A stretch of DNA of 64,000 nt from the NCBI RefSeq assembly GCF_021432085.1, contig NZ_CP090366.1, forward strand, positions 620,001 to 684,000. Direction: 5' to 3'. Below are positions 48,236 through 57,870 of the stretch, piece after piece. This DNA is from Stutzerimonas kunmingensis (lineage in GTDB: Bacteria; Pseudomonadota; Gammaproteobacteria; Pseudomonadales; Pseudomonadaceae). The notes under the pieces were generated by a model. The model worked only from the letters and a program-made list of their open reading frames with translations. It was not told the origin of the DNA and did no database searches. The position numbers and the translations under genes were made by a program. How positions within the stretch are numbered: the first letter of the stretch is position 1; the number at the start of each line of letters is the position of its first letter.

Positions 48236-50197
48236 TCAGAACCTGAACGCCTGGGTCGCGCGATCCAGCTCGCTGCCCAGCTGCAGCATCTGCGCACTTT
48301 GCTCACGTCCCCGGCTGATGTGATTCAGGTTGGCGTCGCCGAGTTGGTGGATACGCTCACTGTGTCCGCGAATCTCGCCCACCGCTTCGCCCTGCTGGGC
48401 GGTCGCCTGGGCGATCTGTTCGGCCATGCGGCTGATGGTGGCGATGGTCGAGACGATCTCGTCCAGTGCCTGATCGGCACTTTCGGCGAGGTTCGCCGTG
48501 CTTTGCGCATGCTCGACCTGGCTGCGCATCGCCTCGACCGACTGCCGTGCCGCCAGCTGCAGGCGACCGATCAGTTGCTGGATTTCTTCGGTGGCGCCGC
48601 TGGTGCGCTGCGCCAGTGAGCGCACCTCGTCGGCCACCACGGCGAAACCGCGGCCATGACCGCCGGCGCGGGCCGCCTCGATGGCGGCATTCAACGCGAG
48701 CAGATTGGTCTGTTCAGCGATGGCACGGATAACAGTCAGCACGTTGCCGATGGTGGTGGTTTCGTCGGCCAGGCGTTCGATTGCCGCCGCATTGTCCTGC
48801 ACTTCGCTGACCAGCCCATGCAGGCCGGTCAGGCTCTGGCCGATCACCTGCTGACCCTGATGCACGGCGCGCGCCGCAGCGCGGCTCGCCTCGGCGGCTT
48901 CTCCGGCACCATCGGCGACCTGCTGGATGGTGGCCTCCAGTTCGCTCAGCGAATCGCGTATCTGTGCGGTATCGCCGGTCTGGCGCTGGGCGCCTTCGTG
49001 CAGGTCGGTGCTCATTTCGTCGAGGCTTCGACTGCTGGCGGCGACCTGGGTCGCCTGCTGGCGCAAGGTTCCGACCAGGCCAAGCAGGTAGCTGCGCAGG
49101 CGATTGAGCGAGCTTTCGATATCGGCGATCTCGCGGATCTTCGACTCGATCCGTGCATCGCTGGCGAAGTCTCCCTCGGCCCATTCCGAAAGTGCCGGCA
49201 CCAGCTGCCCGAGAGCTCGGGTCAGCTGGCGTTGCAGACGATCGATGGCCAGGGCGATCAGCAGGATCAGCAGGATGATGCCGCCCTGCAGTATGCGCAC
49301 CTCGGCCTGGATACGGCCATGCTCGGCGCGTACCGCCGGCTCCAGCTCGGCCAGGGCCTGTTGCACGGCATCGATCTTGCCGGCGCTGCTCTGCAGCAGC
49401 TCGCTGCGCTGGCGGATCAGCTGCCGGGTACGCTGCAGCTCGGCCGGGTAGCGCTTGATCAGGCTAGTCAGCTCGCGCTTGAGCGCAACGCCCTGGTCTT
49501 CACTGGTCCGCTTCGCGGCATCGCCGAGGTCGAGCAGGGCGGCGAAATTGCTCGCGGCCGACTGCTCGGCTGCGAGCACGCCGAGTAACGGCAGTGCCTC
49601 GAGCTTTGCGGCGTCCTGTTCGAGGTTATGCAGGGTCTGCTCCACTTCGCTGGCCAGCTCATCCCGGCCGGAGGCGACCAGCTTTCCCCTTGCGTGGCTG
49701 AGCCGCAGCAGCTGTTGCCCGGCCGAGAAAAGAGGCCGTTGATAGTGTCGCGCGCTCGGATGATTGGCTCCCGCCTGGTAGTCGTCGAGCTGCGACAACG
49801 CTCCGGCCATTTCGCGCTCTGCCTGCAGCAGCAAGCCCTGCGGATCGCCGGCTAGCTTGCCCGCTGCGAGCAGGTCGGTGGCGGTGAAGCGGACCAGCTC
49901 TTCCAGGCTCGGGCGTAGCGTTTCCGCCAGACCATCCGGAAGTTCGATTACGTCGCGCTGGAGATCGGTGAGCGCCTGCTGCGCCTGGCTATGACGCAAT
50001 GCGTCACCGCTGGCGAGATAGCCCTGAATATTTTCCGCTGCCTGATGCTGGAACTGTTGAGACAGCCCCAGGTAACGCGCCATGAGCAGGTAGGGGCGCT
50101 CCATGGCTTGCTCGGACCACCAGAGGGTGGCACCCAGCGCGAGACAGACTGCAATGAGCAGCAGGGTGTTGAGAGTGGTGAGCGACTTCAGGCGCAT
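48236..50197 (-). CDS. Methyl-accepting chemotaxis protein with large helical ligand domain (CtpL-like)
   Basis: The 653-residue receptor has TM1 (about 8-27), a long all-helical periplasmic domain (about 28-300, helical bimodular size), TM2 (about 303-321), a HAMP-like linker and a cytoplasmic signalling rod whose tip, [21 protein letters not shown], then [18 protein letters not shown], is the universal CheA/CheW contact. It has no C-terminal CheR pentapeptide. It lies 137 bases downstream of gcbA on the same strand. In PAO1 the gcbA neighbour is ctpL, a receptor for phosphate via PstS, so this may be its orthologue; ligand identity is inference only. Confidence 0.88.
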   Translation of the reverse strand: MRLKSLTTLNTLLLIAVCLALGATLWWSEQAMERPYLLMARYLGLSQQFQHQAAENIQGYLASGDALRHSQAQQALTDLQRDVIELPDGLAETLRPSLEELVRFTATDLLAAGKLAGDPQGLLLQAEREMAGALSQLDDYQAGANHPSARHYQRPLFSAGQQLLRLSHARGKLVASGRDELASEVEQTLHNLEQDAAKLEALPLLGVLAAEQSAASNFAALLDLGDAAKRTSEDQGVALKRELTSLIKRYPAELQRTRQLIRQRSELLQSSAGKIDAVQQALAELEPAVRAEHGRIQAEVRILQGGIILLILLIALAIDRLQRQLTRALGQLVPALSEWAEGDFASDARIESKIREIADIESSLNRLRSYLLGLVGTLRQQATQVAASSRSLDEMSTDLHEGAQRQTGDTAQIRDSLSELEATIQQVADGAGEAAEASRAAARAVHQGQQVIGQSLTGLHGLVSEVQDNAAAIERLADETTTIGNVLTVIRAIAEQTNLLALNAAIEAARAGGHGRGFAVVADEVRSLAQRTSGATEEIQQLIGRLQLAARQSVEAMRSQVEHAQSTANLAESADQALDEIVSTIATISRMAEQIAQATAQQGEAVGEIRGHSERIHQLGDANLNHISRGREQSAQMLQLGSELDRATQAFRF

Positions 50198-50334
50198 CCT
50201 CGCCTCGCAGAACGAATCAGGAGGCTTGCAAGGTATGGCAGTTTGATGTCATTCGCGTTACGGCGAGCGCGGGCCTGTCAGGTCGCCGCCTCTGCGAGGC
50301 GCTGTCTGGCGTGGCGATTGGGGTATCCGTCGTG

Positions 50335-51930
50335 TCAGTAGCGTTCGACGCGATTGCGGCCCCCGTGCTTGGCGCGATACAGCGCTTCGTCGGCCTGTTG
50401 GGTGAGCGTCTTGACCTCGGCATCGCCGGCCAGCTCGGTGATACCGCAGCTGAAGGTGCAGCTGAGGTCGTGGGGCTGGGCTGGAAAGCGAATCTCCGCG
50501 AAGCGCTGGCGAATCTCGTCGAGCACCTTGCAGGCGGCGTCCGCCGGCGTGTCCGGCAGTACCACGGCGAACTCTTCGCCACCGTAGCGGCCGATGTGAT
50601 CGGTCTTGCGCAAACGCTGCTTCAGGAACAGCGCCAGGCTCTTGATCACCCGGTCGCCCATGGGATGGCCAAAGGTGTCGTTGACCTGCTTGAAGTGGTC
50701 GATATCCAGCATGGCGAAGCTCAGCGGGCTGTTGTCGCGCCGCGCACGGAAGCGAGCATCCTCGAGCAGTTGCAGGCTGTGGGTATGGTTGTAGAGCCCG
50801 GTCAGGCTGTCGCGGACGATGCGTGCCTTCAGGCTTCTGGCGCGGGTCGCGCGGGTGCGCACGGTGGCGATCAGGTGACTGGGCTTGATCGGCTTGGTGA
50901 GGAAGTCATCGCCGCCTTCGCCCATGGCGTCGAGCTGCTTGTCCAGATCGTCCTCGGCCGAGAGGTAGATGATCGGCACGCTGACATAGCGCTCGTGTTG
51001 ACGAATCACCTTGGCCAGTTCGGTGCCCTGGCACTCGGGCATGTACATGTCGAGGATGATCAGGTCCGGTTGAAACTCGGCCAGGGCGCCGATGGCCTGA
51101 ATCGGCTCGATCAGCGTCTGGGTGACGATGCCGGCGTTGTTCAGCACTCGCTCGGTGTGGGTAGCCTGGGCCCGGGAGTCGTCGATGATCAGTACGCGGA
51201 TCGGTTCGTAGTGCGCCGTGCGGGTGAATATTTCGATCTTCTCCAGCAGGCTGCTGGCGTCGAGGGTGCCGGTAAAGAACTCCAGGCCACCGGCGCGCAC
51301 CGCAGCAAGGCGCGTTGGCGTATCGGTTTCCAGGTGGCTGAAGAACAGCATCGGCAGCTTCGATTCCAGTCCCTGTTGGACCTGCTCGGCGAGGCGCAGC
51401 CCTTCGCTCGGACCGTTGAAATCCACTTCCATGACGATCGCGGCCGGATGGCGGCGATGCATCGCGGTACGGAAGGCTGCGACACTGCTGAACGCCTGCG
51501 CGGACATGCTGAAGAAGTCCAGCTGGCGCACCAAGTGTTCGGCGCGCTGCTGATCCTGCAGAGCGATGTACACCGGTTTGCTCAGCGGCGGCAGAAACGA
51601 CTGATTATGCGGATCGCTGTGGCGCAACCCGGTACGCGCCAGACGGTAGATCAGCTGGCTGAGGGTGGAGATGGTGCTGCTGGAGAGACGGCCACGGTTG
51701 TCCCGGATGTCGTTCAGGCAATCTTCGATGCTCAGGGCAAGCTCGCTGTGCTCGGTCTGCTCGAAGCGGTCGGCGAAGCGCCGCAGCCGCGTCGTCGCTT
51801 CGGTCAGGGCAGCGTGGTAGTCCTCGTTCCATTCGCTGCGTTGCAGTTGCTGCCAAACTTCCAGCACTTCGCGTGCCTGGTGAATGACCCGCTGGGCGAA
51901 ATGCTGCTTGAGTTCTTCCTGATCCGACAT
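50335..51930 (-). CDS. gcbA: GcbA-like REC-REC-GGDEF diguanylate cyclase
   Basis: The 531-residue cytosolic protein has an N-terminal helical region (about 1-110), a degenerate receiver (about 120-235), an intact receiver (about 245-360, IIDDS and phosphoacceptor Asp294 in ILDMYMP, TKP lysine) and a GGDEF domain with GGEEF at 450-454 and RxxD RKTD at 441-444. It should make cyclic di-GMP under phosphorylation control. P. aeruginosa and P. fluorescens GcbA have this layout and promote early attachment and regulate dispersion. It is divergent from a DUF2333 gene and upstream of a chemoreceptor gene. No cognate kinase is adjacent. Confidence 0.85.
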   Translation of the reverse strand: MSDQEELKQHFAQRVIHQAREVLEVWQQLQRSEWNEDYHAALTEATTRLRRFADRFEQTEHSELALSIEDCLNDIRDNRGRLSSSTISTLSQLIYRLARTGLRHSDPHNQSFLPPLSKPVYIALQDQQRAEHLVRQLDFFSMSAQAFSSVAAFRTAMHRRHPAAIVMEVDFNGPSEGLRLAEQVQQGLESKLPMLFFSHLETDTPTRLAAVRAGGLEFFTGTLDASSLLEKIEIFTRTAHYEPIRVLIIDDSRAQATHTERVLNNAGIVTQTLIEPIQAIGALAEFQPDLIILDMYMPECQGTELAKVIRQHERYVSVPIIYLSAEDDLDKQLDAMGEGGDDFLTKPIKPSHLIATVRTRATRARSLKARIVRDSLTGLYNHTHSLQLLEDARFRARRDNSPLSFAMLDIDHFKQVNDTFGHPMGDRVIKSLALFLKQRLRKTDHIGRYGGEEFAVVLPDTPADAACKVLDEIRQRFAEIRFPAQPHDLSCTFSCGITELAGDAEVKTLTQQADEALYRAKHGGRNRVERY

Positions 51931-52145
51931 CGCGATTCTTCCCGGTGCACAGGGTGCGCTGCCCTGGCTTTATGGTGGCGGCATGCTATCACTGCGGCGG
52001 TGCTTTGGAAGTCCACTGTGCGGTAGTGGTTCTCAATTTGGCGCTGAGTGAGCAGGGGCCCTGCGTTATAGTAAAGACATGTCAGCGCAACGTCTCCGAC
52101 GTCGTGCGGTCGAACCCCAGAACTCGCGAGAAGGACACATTGCCC

Positions 52146-53204
52146 ATGTTGGACTGGAAGAATCGCTTCGCTCGTCTCGGCCGCTCGAGTGGCCCTTCCG
52201 GCGGAGCCGGACGGCGGGAGGGTAATCCGCTTCTGCTGGTTCTTGCCGTCCTGCTGGGCGTTTACCTGCTGGTTACTTTGTTGCTCGGCTGGTACTGGAG
52301 CCGCGAGCCCGATCTGTTTCCCGTACAGCAGAGTGCCCGCCAGGCGGCCGAGGCCTCGCAGCGGCAGTTGGTCAGCGGCTATACCACCGTGGAAACGCTC
52401 AAGCGTGTTGCCAGTACCTTGCTGGATAAGCCGGGTGGCTACCTGAGCAACGATATCGCGCCGCCGGGTCTGTGGTTGGACAACATGCCGAGCTGGGAAT
52501 ATGGCGTGCTTGTGCAGGTGCGAGACCTCGCTCGTGCGCTGCGCAAGGACTTCGCCCGCTCGCAGTCGCAGTCGACCGAGGACACCGATCTGGCCAAGGC
52601 CGAGCCGCTGTTCAACTTCGACAATCGCAGCTGGGCATTGCCGGCCTCCGAGTCCGAGTACCGCAACGCTATCCGCGGCCTGGATCGCTACCTGGCTCGG
52701 CTCAGCGATCCGCAGCCCAAGGCGCTGTTCTACACGCGTGCTGACAACCTTAACAACTGGCTGGGCGATGCCGCCACACGACTCGGCTCGCTGTCCCAGC
52801 GCCTCTCTGCCAGCGTTGGCCGGGTGCGGCTGGATGCCGATGTTGCGCCCGAACAGGAGCGTGCGGGCGTCGTGCCGCAGGTCAAGGAGGAGGTCGTCGA
52901 AACGCCGTGGTTGCAGATCGACAACGTCTTCTTCGAGGCGCGCGGTCAGGCGTGGGCCTTGTCACATCTGCTGCGCGCGATCGAGGTTGATTTCGCCGAC
53001 GTGCTGGCGAAAAAGAACGCCACCATCAGCGTGCGGCAGATCATCCGCGAGCTTGAGGCCGCTCAGGAGCCGCTGTGGAGTCCGATGGTGCTCAATGGCA
53101 GCGGCTACGGTGTGCTGGCCAATCACTCGCTGGTGATGGCCAACTACATCTCCCGTGCCAATGCGGCGATCATCGATCTGCGCAACCTGCTGACGCAGGG
53201 GTAA
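52146..53204 (+). CDS. DUF2333 family membrane-anchored protein
   Basis: The 352-residue protein has a short basic N-terminus, one membrane helix (about 28-47, LLLVLAVLLGVYLLVTLLLG) and a large periplasmic region. Stretches such as KPGGYLSNDIAPPGLWLDNMP, NRSWALPASESEYR, FYTRADNLNNWLG and the C-terminal NGSGYGVLANHSLVMANYISR fit DUF2333, a proteobacterial family without known function. I use ATG 52146; an in-frame TTG two codons earlier is closer to AAGGA. It is divergent from gcbA, an arrangement also seen in PAO1 as I recall, which hints at a link with surface signalling. Confidence 0.8.
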   Translation: MLDWKNRFARLGRSSGPSGGAGRREGNPLLLVLAVLLGVYLLVTLLLGWYWSREPDLFPVQQSARQAAEASQRQLVSGYTTVETLKRVASTLLDKPGGYLSNDIAPPGLWLDNMPSWEYGVLVQVRDLARALRKDFARSQSQSTEDTDLAKAEPLFNFDNRSWALPASESEYRNAIRGLDRYLARLSDPQPKALFYTRADNLNNWLGDAATRLGSLSQRLSASVGRVRLDADVAPEQERAGVVPQVKEEVVETPWLQIDNVFFEARGQAWALSHLLRAIEVDFADVLAKKNATISVRQIIRELEAAQEPLWSPMVLNGSGYGVLANHSLVMANYISRANAAIIDLRNLLTQG

Positions 53205-53281
53205 GGCGAGCCCCCAGCGGGGTTTAGGAAGCCTCAGGTTGGCGTCGTGTCTGACTGGCTCTACGCTAACCAGGCTTGCAC

Positions 53282-54619
53282 TCAGTCCAGTCCGAGTTTT
53301 TTCAACCGGTAACGCATCGAACGGAAGGTCAGCCCCAGCCGTTGGGCTGCCGCGGTGCGGTTCCAGCGGGTTTCCTCCAGCGCCTGCATGATCAGCTTGC
53401 GCTCGATCTCTTCCAGGTGATCTTCCAGATTGTCGATCTGCGCCAGACTGGCTTCACCGTTCTCCGATACGCCTGGGCTGTCTGCCAAGCGTAGATCGCC
53501 CGCCTTGATCTCATCGCCCTCGCAGAGTGTGTAGGCCCGCTCGAGCATGTTCTCCAGCTCACGAACGTTCCCCGGGAAGCGATAGTTTTCCAGCTTGGCC
53601 AGAGCATCCGGGTGCAGGTGAGCGCTGCTGTCACCGCACTCCGCCGCAAGACGCCGAAGCATGGCTTCGGCGAGCAGGCCAATGTCTTCGCGACGCTCGC
53701 GCAGTGGCGGCACGCGCAGTTCGATGACATTCAAGCGGTAATACAGATCCTGGCGGAAACGGCCTGCGGCCACTTCGCTGGCGAGGTCCTTGTGGGTGGC
53801 GCAAAGGATGCGCACATCGACCATTACTTCCTGAGCGCCGCCGACCGCGCGTACAGCTTTTTCCTGGATCGCGCGCAGCAGCTTGACCTGCATCGGCAGC
53901 GGCAGGTCGGCTACCTCGTCGAGGAACAGCGTGCCGCCATTGGCGGCCTGGAATAGCCCGGGCTTGTCCTCGATGGCGCCACTGAAGCTGCCTTTCTTGT
54001 GGCCGAAGAACTCGCTTTCCATCAGTTCCGACGGGATCGCGCCGCAGTTGACGGGCACAAAGGGCTTTTCACTACGAGGACCCTGCTCGTGAATCAGTCG
54101 GGCCACCAGCTCCTTGCCGCTGCCGGACTCGCCGCTGATATAAACCGGCGCCTGGCTGCGGGCGAGTTTGCCGATCTGCTTGCGAAGGGTCTTCATGGGT
54201 GGCGAGCTGCCGAGCAGGCGGCTGTCCACCGGCATTTCCGCTGTAGGCGCCCTCAGGCGCAGGGCCGTGCCGACCAGCTCGCGCAAGCGGTTGAGGTCCA
54301 CCGGTTTGGTGAGAAAGTCGAATGCCCCGGCCTTGAGCGCGCCAATGGCGGTATCCAGGCTGCCGTATGCAGTGATCATCGCCACCGGCAGCTGCGGGTG
54401 CTGTTGCTGAATGTATTGCACCAGCTCCAGGCCGCTGCCATCGGGCAGGCGCATATCGGTAAGGCACAGATCGTAATGCTCGCGGGCCAGGCACTCGCGC
54501 GCTTCCTTGAGGTTGCGAGCGCTGCGGGTATCGAGTTTCATGCGGCCAAGAGTGATTTCCAGCAGTTCGCGGATATCCGGCTCGTCATCGATGATCAGTG
54601 CTTTCTGGCGCGCGGTCAT
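53282..54619 (-). CDS. pilR: Type IV pilus response regulator (sigma-54 activator)
   Basis: The 445-residue NtrC-type protein activates pilA transcription with RpoN. It has a receiver (phosphoacceptor Asp55 in LTDMRLPDG, TKP lysine), an AAA+ domain with Walker A GESGSGKE (163-170), the sigma-54 loop at 210-215 and Walker B GTLFLDEVADL, and a Fis-type helix-turn-helix C-terminus (TRWNRTAAAQRLGLTFRSMR). The loop reads GSFSGA where the consensus is GAFTGA. It follows pilS by 124 bases on the same strand. Confidence 0.95.
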   Translation of the reverse strand: MTARQKALIIDDEPDIRELLEITLGRMKLDTRSARNLKEARECLAREHYDLCLTDMRLPDGSGLELVQYIQQQHPQLPVAMITAYGSLDTAIGALKAGAFDFLTKPVDLNRLRELVGTALRLRAPTAEMPVDSRLLGSSPPMKTLRKQIGKLARSQAPVYISGESGSGKELVARLIHEQGPRSEKPFVPVNCGAIPSELMESEFFGHKKGSFSGAIEDKPGLFQAANGGTLFLDEVADLPLPMQVKLLRAIQEKAVRAVGGAQEVMVDVRILCATHKDLASEVAAGRFRQDLYYRLNVIELRVPPLRERREDIGLLAEAMLRRLAAECGDSSAHLHPDALAKLENYRFPGNVRELENMLERAYTLCEGDEIKAGDLRLADSPGVSENGEASLAQIDNLEDHLEEIERKLIMQALEETRWNRTAAAQRLGLTFRSMRYRLKKLGLD

Positions 54620-54743
54620 GGTCCTGCTCTTGATTCGTGAAGCGATGGTCGCCGGGGATGGCGGCTGAGGAGCATGTTAACTCCGCCGGCACTGTCGTGG
54701 CTGTCGCTTTGGTCGATGTGTGATGTGTTGCCGGCAGCGAGGC

Positions 54744-56336
54744 TCAGCTCAGCTTGCGTGGGTGGGCGAAGACGATGCGGAAGCAGCTGCCGCCCTCGGG
54801 ACGCTCGCGGTAGTCCAGGCGTGCCTGGTTGCTTTCGCACAGCTCGCGGGAGATATATAGCCCCAGCCCGGTGCCTTTGCTTTCGGTGGTGAAGAACGGT
54901 TCGAAGATGTTCTGAAGTTGCTCGGCCGCGATACCAGGGCCGTCATCGAGCACTTCGACGATAGGCAGGTCGCTGGCTTCGTCACGGAACAGGCGGAGCC
55001 AGACCTGCGCCCGCGGATTCTGCTGGCCGCTGTAGCGCAGCCCGTTCTGGACCAGGTTGGTCAGCACCTGGGTCAGCTGATTGGGATCCATGCGGGTCTG
55101 CAGCGAGCTGCCCACGGTATCCAGGTGCAGGGTCTGCTGCGGGCCGAGCCCCTGGCGGAACTCGCTGGCGAAACGATGCAGCCAGTACTTCAGGTCCAGC
55201 AGCTGGGGTTCGGCCTGGCGCCGCCGGGAAAGCTGGAGGACGTTCTCGATCACCAGGTTCATCCGCCGTGAATGATCCTGAATGATCTGTGCCAGACGGC
55301 GGTCAGGTCCGTCCAGTTCTTCGGATTCCTGAAGCAGCTGCGCGGCATGGCTGATGGCGCCCAGTGGATTGCGGATTTCATGGGCAATGCTGGCTGTGAG
55401 GCGTCCGAGGGAGGCGAGCTTGAGCTGTTGTGCCTTCTGCGCGATCTGCGAGATGTCTTCGAGAAACACCAGTGTGTCGAGCTTGTTGCCGTGCTGAAGC
55501 GCGGCGAAGCTCGGCTGCAGCGTTGGGCCGCCAGGCGTTGCTCTGAGGTTCGGCGGGCGCAGGGTCGGATTGCCTCGCCACTGTTGCAGTGCCTTGAGCA
55601 GTTCCGGGCAGCGTGGTGCGAGGCGTTCGCCTGCCAGCGAGTCCTGGCCGAGCAATTGCAGAGCCCCCTGATTGGCGAGCAGAACGCGCTCCTGCGGGTC
55701 CAGCACCATGATGCCGGTACGCATGCGCTGGAGGATCAGCGCGTTGAGCGCCTCCAGGTTCGCCACCTCTTCCGCACGCTGGCGCGCCAGCGTCTCGCTG
55801 ACCTGCAGGCGGCGAGCCAGCCCCTGAACCAGGAAGGCGGCAGCAAAGCAGAGCGTGCCGAGTGCGCTGGCCTGAACGTACTGGCTGCTGGCTTCGGGGC
55901 GTTGAATGCTGAGGTAGAAGGTCAGGTAGATCAGGCCCGTCGCAGCAACCGCGGCGATGAAGAAACCGACCCTGCCACGCAGCAGTATGTTGGCGATGGC
56001 AACGGCGACTATCAGCAGGTTGCCGATACCGCTCGGGGTGCCACCGCCGAAGTAGAACAGCCCGGACAGCAGGATGACGTCCATCAGCGCCAGCCCGAGC
56101 ACGGGCAGATCGCGCTCCGGGTTCTGCACCAGCACGGCGACGATGATGTTGAGGATCAGGTAGATCCAGGCGCCGTACTGAAAGAGCTGCGGGTTGCTCA
56201 TCTCCAGCAGGTCGTTGTGCAGGTCGGCGCTGATCAGCAGAACCAGCGCCAGGCCGATAGTCAGCCGATAGAGGTGGTACAGGCGGAGAATCCGCCGTCC
56301 CTGATCGCCAAAGAAGGTGAGGTTTTCAGTGCCCAC
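54744..56336 (-). CDS. pilS: Type IV pilus sensor kinase
   Basis: The 530-residue polar kinase has six N-terminal membrane helices (about 20-190), a PAS-like domain (about 215-310), the H box SIAHEIRNPLGAISHAAQL and an HATPase domain (NLVQNGLRYS, DDGPGI, TTESKGTGLGLYISRELCE). In P. aeruginosa PilS senses pilin in the membrane and phosphorylates PilR. I place the start at GTG 56336 because it gives the same length as P. aeruginosa PilS; it overlaps the end of the upstream small gene by 11 bases. A longer open frame to 56522 reads through that gene in the wrong frame. Confidence 0.94.
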   Translation of the reverse strand: MGTENLTFFGDQGRRILRLYHLYRLTIGLALVLLISADLHNDLLEMSNPQLFQYGAWIYLILNIIVAVLVQNPERDLPVLGLALMDVILLSGLFYFGGGTPSGIGNLLIVAVAIANILLRGRVGFFIAAVAATGLIYLTFYLSIQRPEASSQYVQASALGTLCFAAAFLVQGLARRLQVSETLARQRAEEVANLEALNALILQRMRTGIMVLDPQERVLLANQGALQLLGQDSLAGERLAPRCPELLKALQQWRGNPTLRPPNLRATPGGPTLQPSFAALQHGNKLDTLVFLEDISQIAQKAQQLKLASLGRLTASIAHEIRNPLGAISHAAQLLQESEELDGPDRRLAQIIQDHSRRMNLVIENVLQLSRRRQAEPQLLDLKYWLHRFASEFRQGLGPQQTLHLDTVGSSLQTRMDPNQLTQVLTNLVQNGLRYSGQQNPRAQVWLRLFRDEASDLPIVEVLDDGPGIAAEQLQNIFEPFFTTESKGTGLGLYISRELCESNQARLDYRERPEGGSCFRIVFAHPRKLS

Positions 56337-56559
56337 CAGGAGTGCTGTCCTGCTCCAGGTGAGCGCGGCTGCAGTACCAGCGATCCTGCGACTGCAGCGC
56401 CTGGTCCTGCGGGACGTGCACGCCGCACTGAGCGCAACGCACCATTGGCAGGGTGGTTTGGCGAGGCTTGGGGGCGGCTTTCTTCTGCGCGAAACGGCGC
56501 CACAGCCAGAACGCGGCGCCAATCAGTGCAATCCAGAACAGCAGGCGAAACAGACCCAT
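56326..56559 (-). CDS. Small membrane-anchored zinc-ribbon protein (PP0621 family)
   Basis: The 77-residue protein has one N-terminal membrane helix (about 4-20, FRLLFWIALIGAAFWLW), a basic linker and a C-terminal CxxC...YCxxxH motif (CAQC at about 42-45, YCSRAH at about 62-67) expected to bind zinc. It matches a small family found upstream of pilS in pseudomonads. It precedes and overlaps pilS, so it is likely translationally coupled with the kinase. Function is unknown; a role in PilSR signalling is my inference from position. Confidence 0.78.
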   Translation of the reverse strand: MGLFRLLFWIALIGAAFWLWRRFAQKKAAPKPRQTTLPMVRCAQCGVHVPQDQALQSQDRWYCSRAHLEQDSTPGGH

Positions 56560-56675
56560 ATCGATTCCTTCCTGATTAAGCGTGGTGGCCTGCGATCAAT
56601 TGAGCCCGGCCACTGCCGGCCCGTTTCGCCGCGCGCGCCGAATGCGAGGACGGCGCTGCGGAAGTCGGTCAGCTG

Positions 56676-57665
56676 TCAGTCGAGCAGGCCGAAGGTCAGG
56701 CGGCTCCACCAGGAGCGCTTTTCGCCTTGCTGCTCTGCTTCCTTGAGTACCGGGCGAAGCTCTTCGGGAAGGTCCTGAGCGGCCGTTTCATACTGACGGA
56801 GCACATCGCGATTGGCCCGAGAGGTGTCCGGACGGGGAGCCTCGCCTTCGATAAGGCCGAGGGTGGCCTTGCTCAGCCAGCTGCGGTTGTCGTCTTCCGT
56901 CTCGACAGGGGTGAATTTGCCGTCTTCGAGCGTTGCGTGGTCCGGGTAGTTGAGCTGCAGAGTCTGCAGGCTGGTTTCGGCGAGATCGTCGAGGCTCAGG
57001 CGCTGGTAGGCTTCGGTCATCACGGCAAGCCCGTCGGCCACGGCCGGCGTGCCCTGGAAGTTCTCCACAACGTAACGGCCGCGGTTGGCCGCTGCGACGT
57101 AGGCCTGGCGCTTGAGGTAGTAGTGGGCGACGTGTATCTCGTTGGCCGCCAGCAGGTTGCGCAGGTAGACCATGCGCGCCTTGGCGTCAGGCGAGTAGCG
57201 GCTGTTGGGGTAGCGGCTGGTGAGCTGGGCGAATTCGTTGAACGAGTCGCGGGCGGCCCCTGGGTCGCGCTTGGTCATGTCCAGCGGCAGGAAGCGGGCC
57301 AGCAGGCCGCGGTCCTGATCGAAGGAGGCCAGGCCCTTGAGGTAGTAAGCGTAATCGACGTTCGGATGCTGCGGATGCAGGCGGATGAAACGCTCCGCCG
57401 CCGAGCGCGCGGCTTCCGGCTCGACGTTGCGGTAATAGGCGTAGATCAGTTCGAGTTGCGCCTGCTCGGCGAAGCGCCCGAACGGATAGCGCGACTCCAG
57501 GGCCTTGAGTTTGCTGATGGCGCTGGTATAGCTCTTGTTGTCCAGGTCGGCCTGTGCTTGCTGGTACAGCTCGACTTCACCCAGATTCTCGTCGACGGTT
57601 TCGTTGGATGAACAGGCGGCGGTGAGGGCGAGAATGGCGATCAGCAGCAGGTGTTTCACTTGCAT
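56676..57665 (-). CDS. bamD: Outer-membrane assembly lipoprotein BamD (ComL)
   Basis: The 329-residue lipoprotein is an essential member of the BAM complex that folds beta-barrel proteins. A signal peptide with LTAAC (Cys about 17) is followed by TPR-like repeats: [60 protein letters not shown] and [19 protein letters not shown]. An extended tail after about 245 is typical of Pseudomonas. I use ATG 57665; the frame is open upstream to 57800 but without a signal peptide. It is divergent from rluD. Confidence 0.95.
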   Translation of the reverse strand: MQVKHLLLIAILALTAACSSNETVDENLGEVELYQQAQADLDNKSYTSAISKLKALESRYPFGRFAEQAQLELIYAYYRNVEPEAARSAAERFIRLHPQHPNVDYAYYLKGLASFDQDRGLLARFLPLDMTKRDPGAARDSFNEFAQLTSRYPNSRYSPDAKARMVYLRNLLAANEIHVAHYYLKRQAYVAAANRGRYVVENFQGTPAVADGLAVMTEAYQRLSLDDLAETSLQTLQLNYPDHATLEDGKFTPVETEDDNRSWLSKATLGLIEGEAPRPDTSRANRDVLRQYETAAQDLPEELRPVLKEAEQQGEKRSWWSRLTFGLLD

Positions 57666-57870
57666 GGCGGCTTGCGTCCCTGTGACGGCTGGCTGTCTCG
57701 CGCGGAGCCGTCCTGTTATGATGAGCGCCCCGGTGCGCCGGGACAAAGACGCCGTATTTAAACACAAGCGTGTAGCCGAAACCAAAGGCCGCTCCGCCAT
57801 CTGCGGTCCCCGGGCCCGTCCGTTACCAACGGATGTCGCCTGCCTCTCTCAGACGAACCTATCTCGCCGT

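Noticed and set aside
57694..57722. Promoter for rluD built on TATGAT at 57717-57722
   Set aside because: No acceptable -35 hexamer at 16-18 bases; too weak to annotate.
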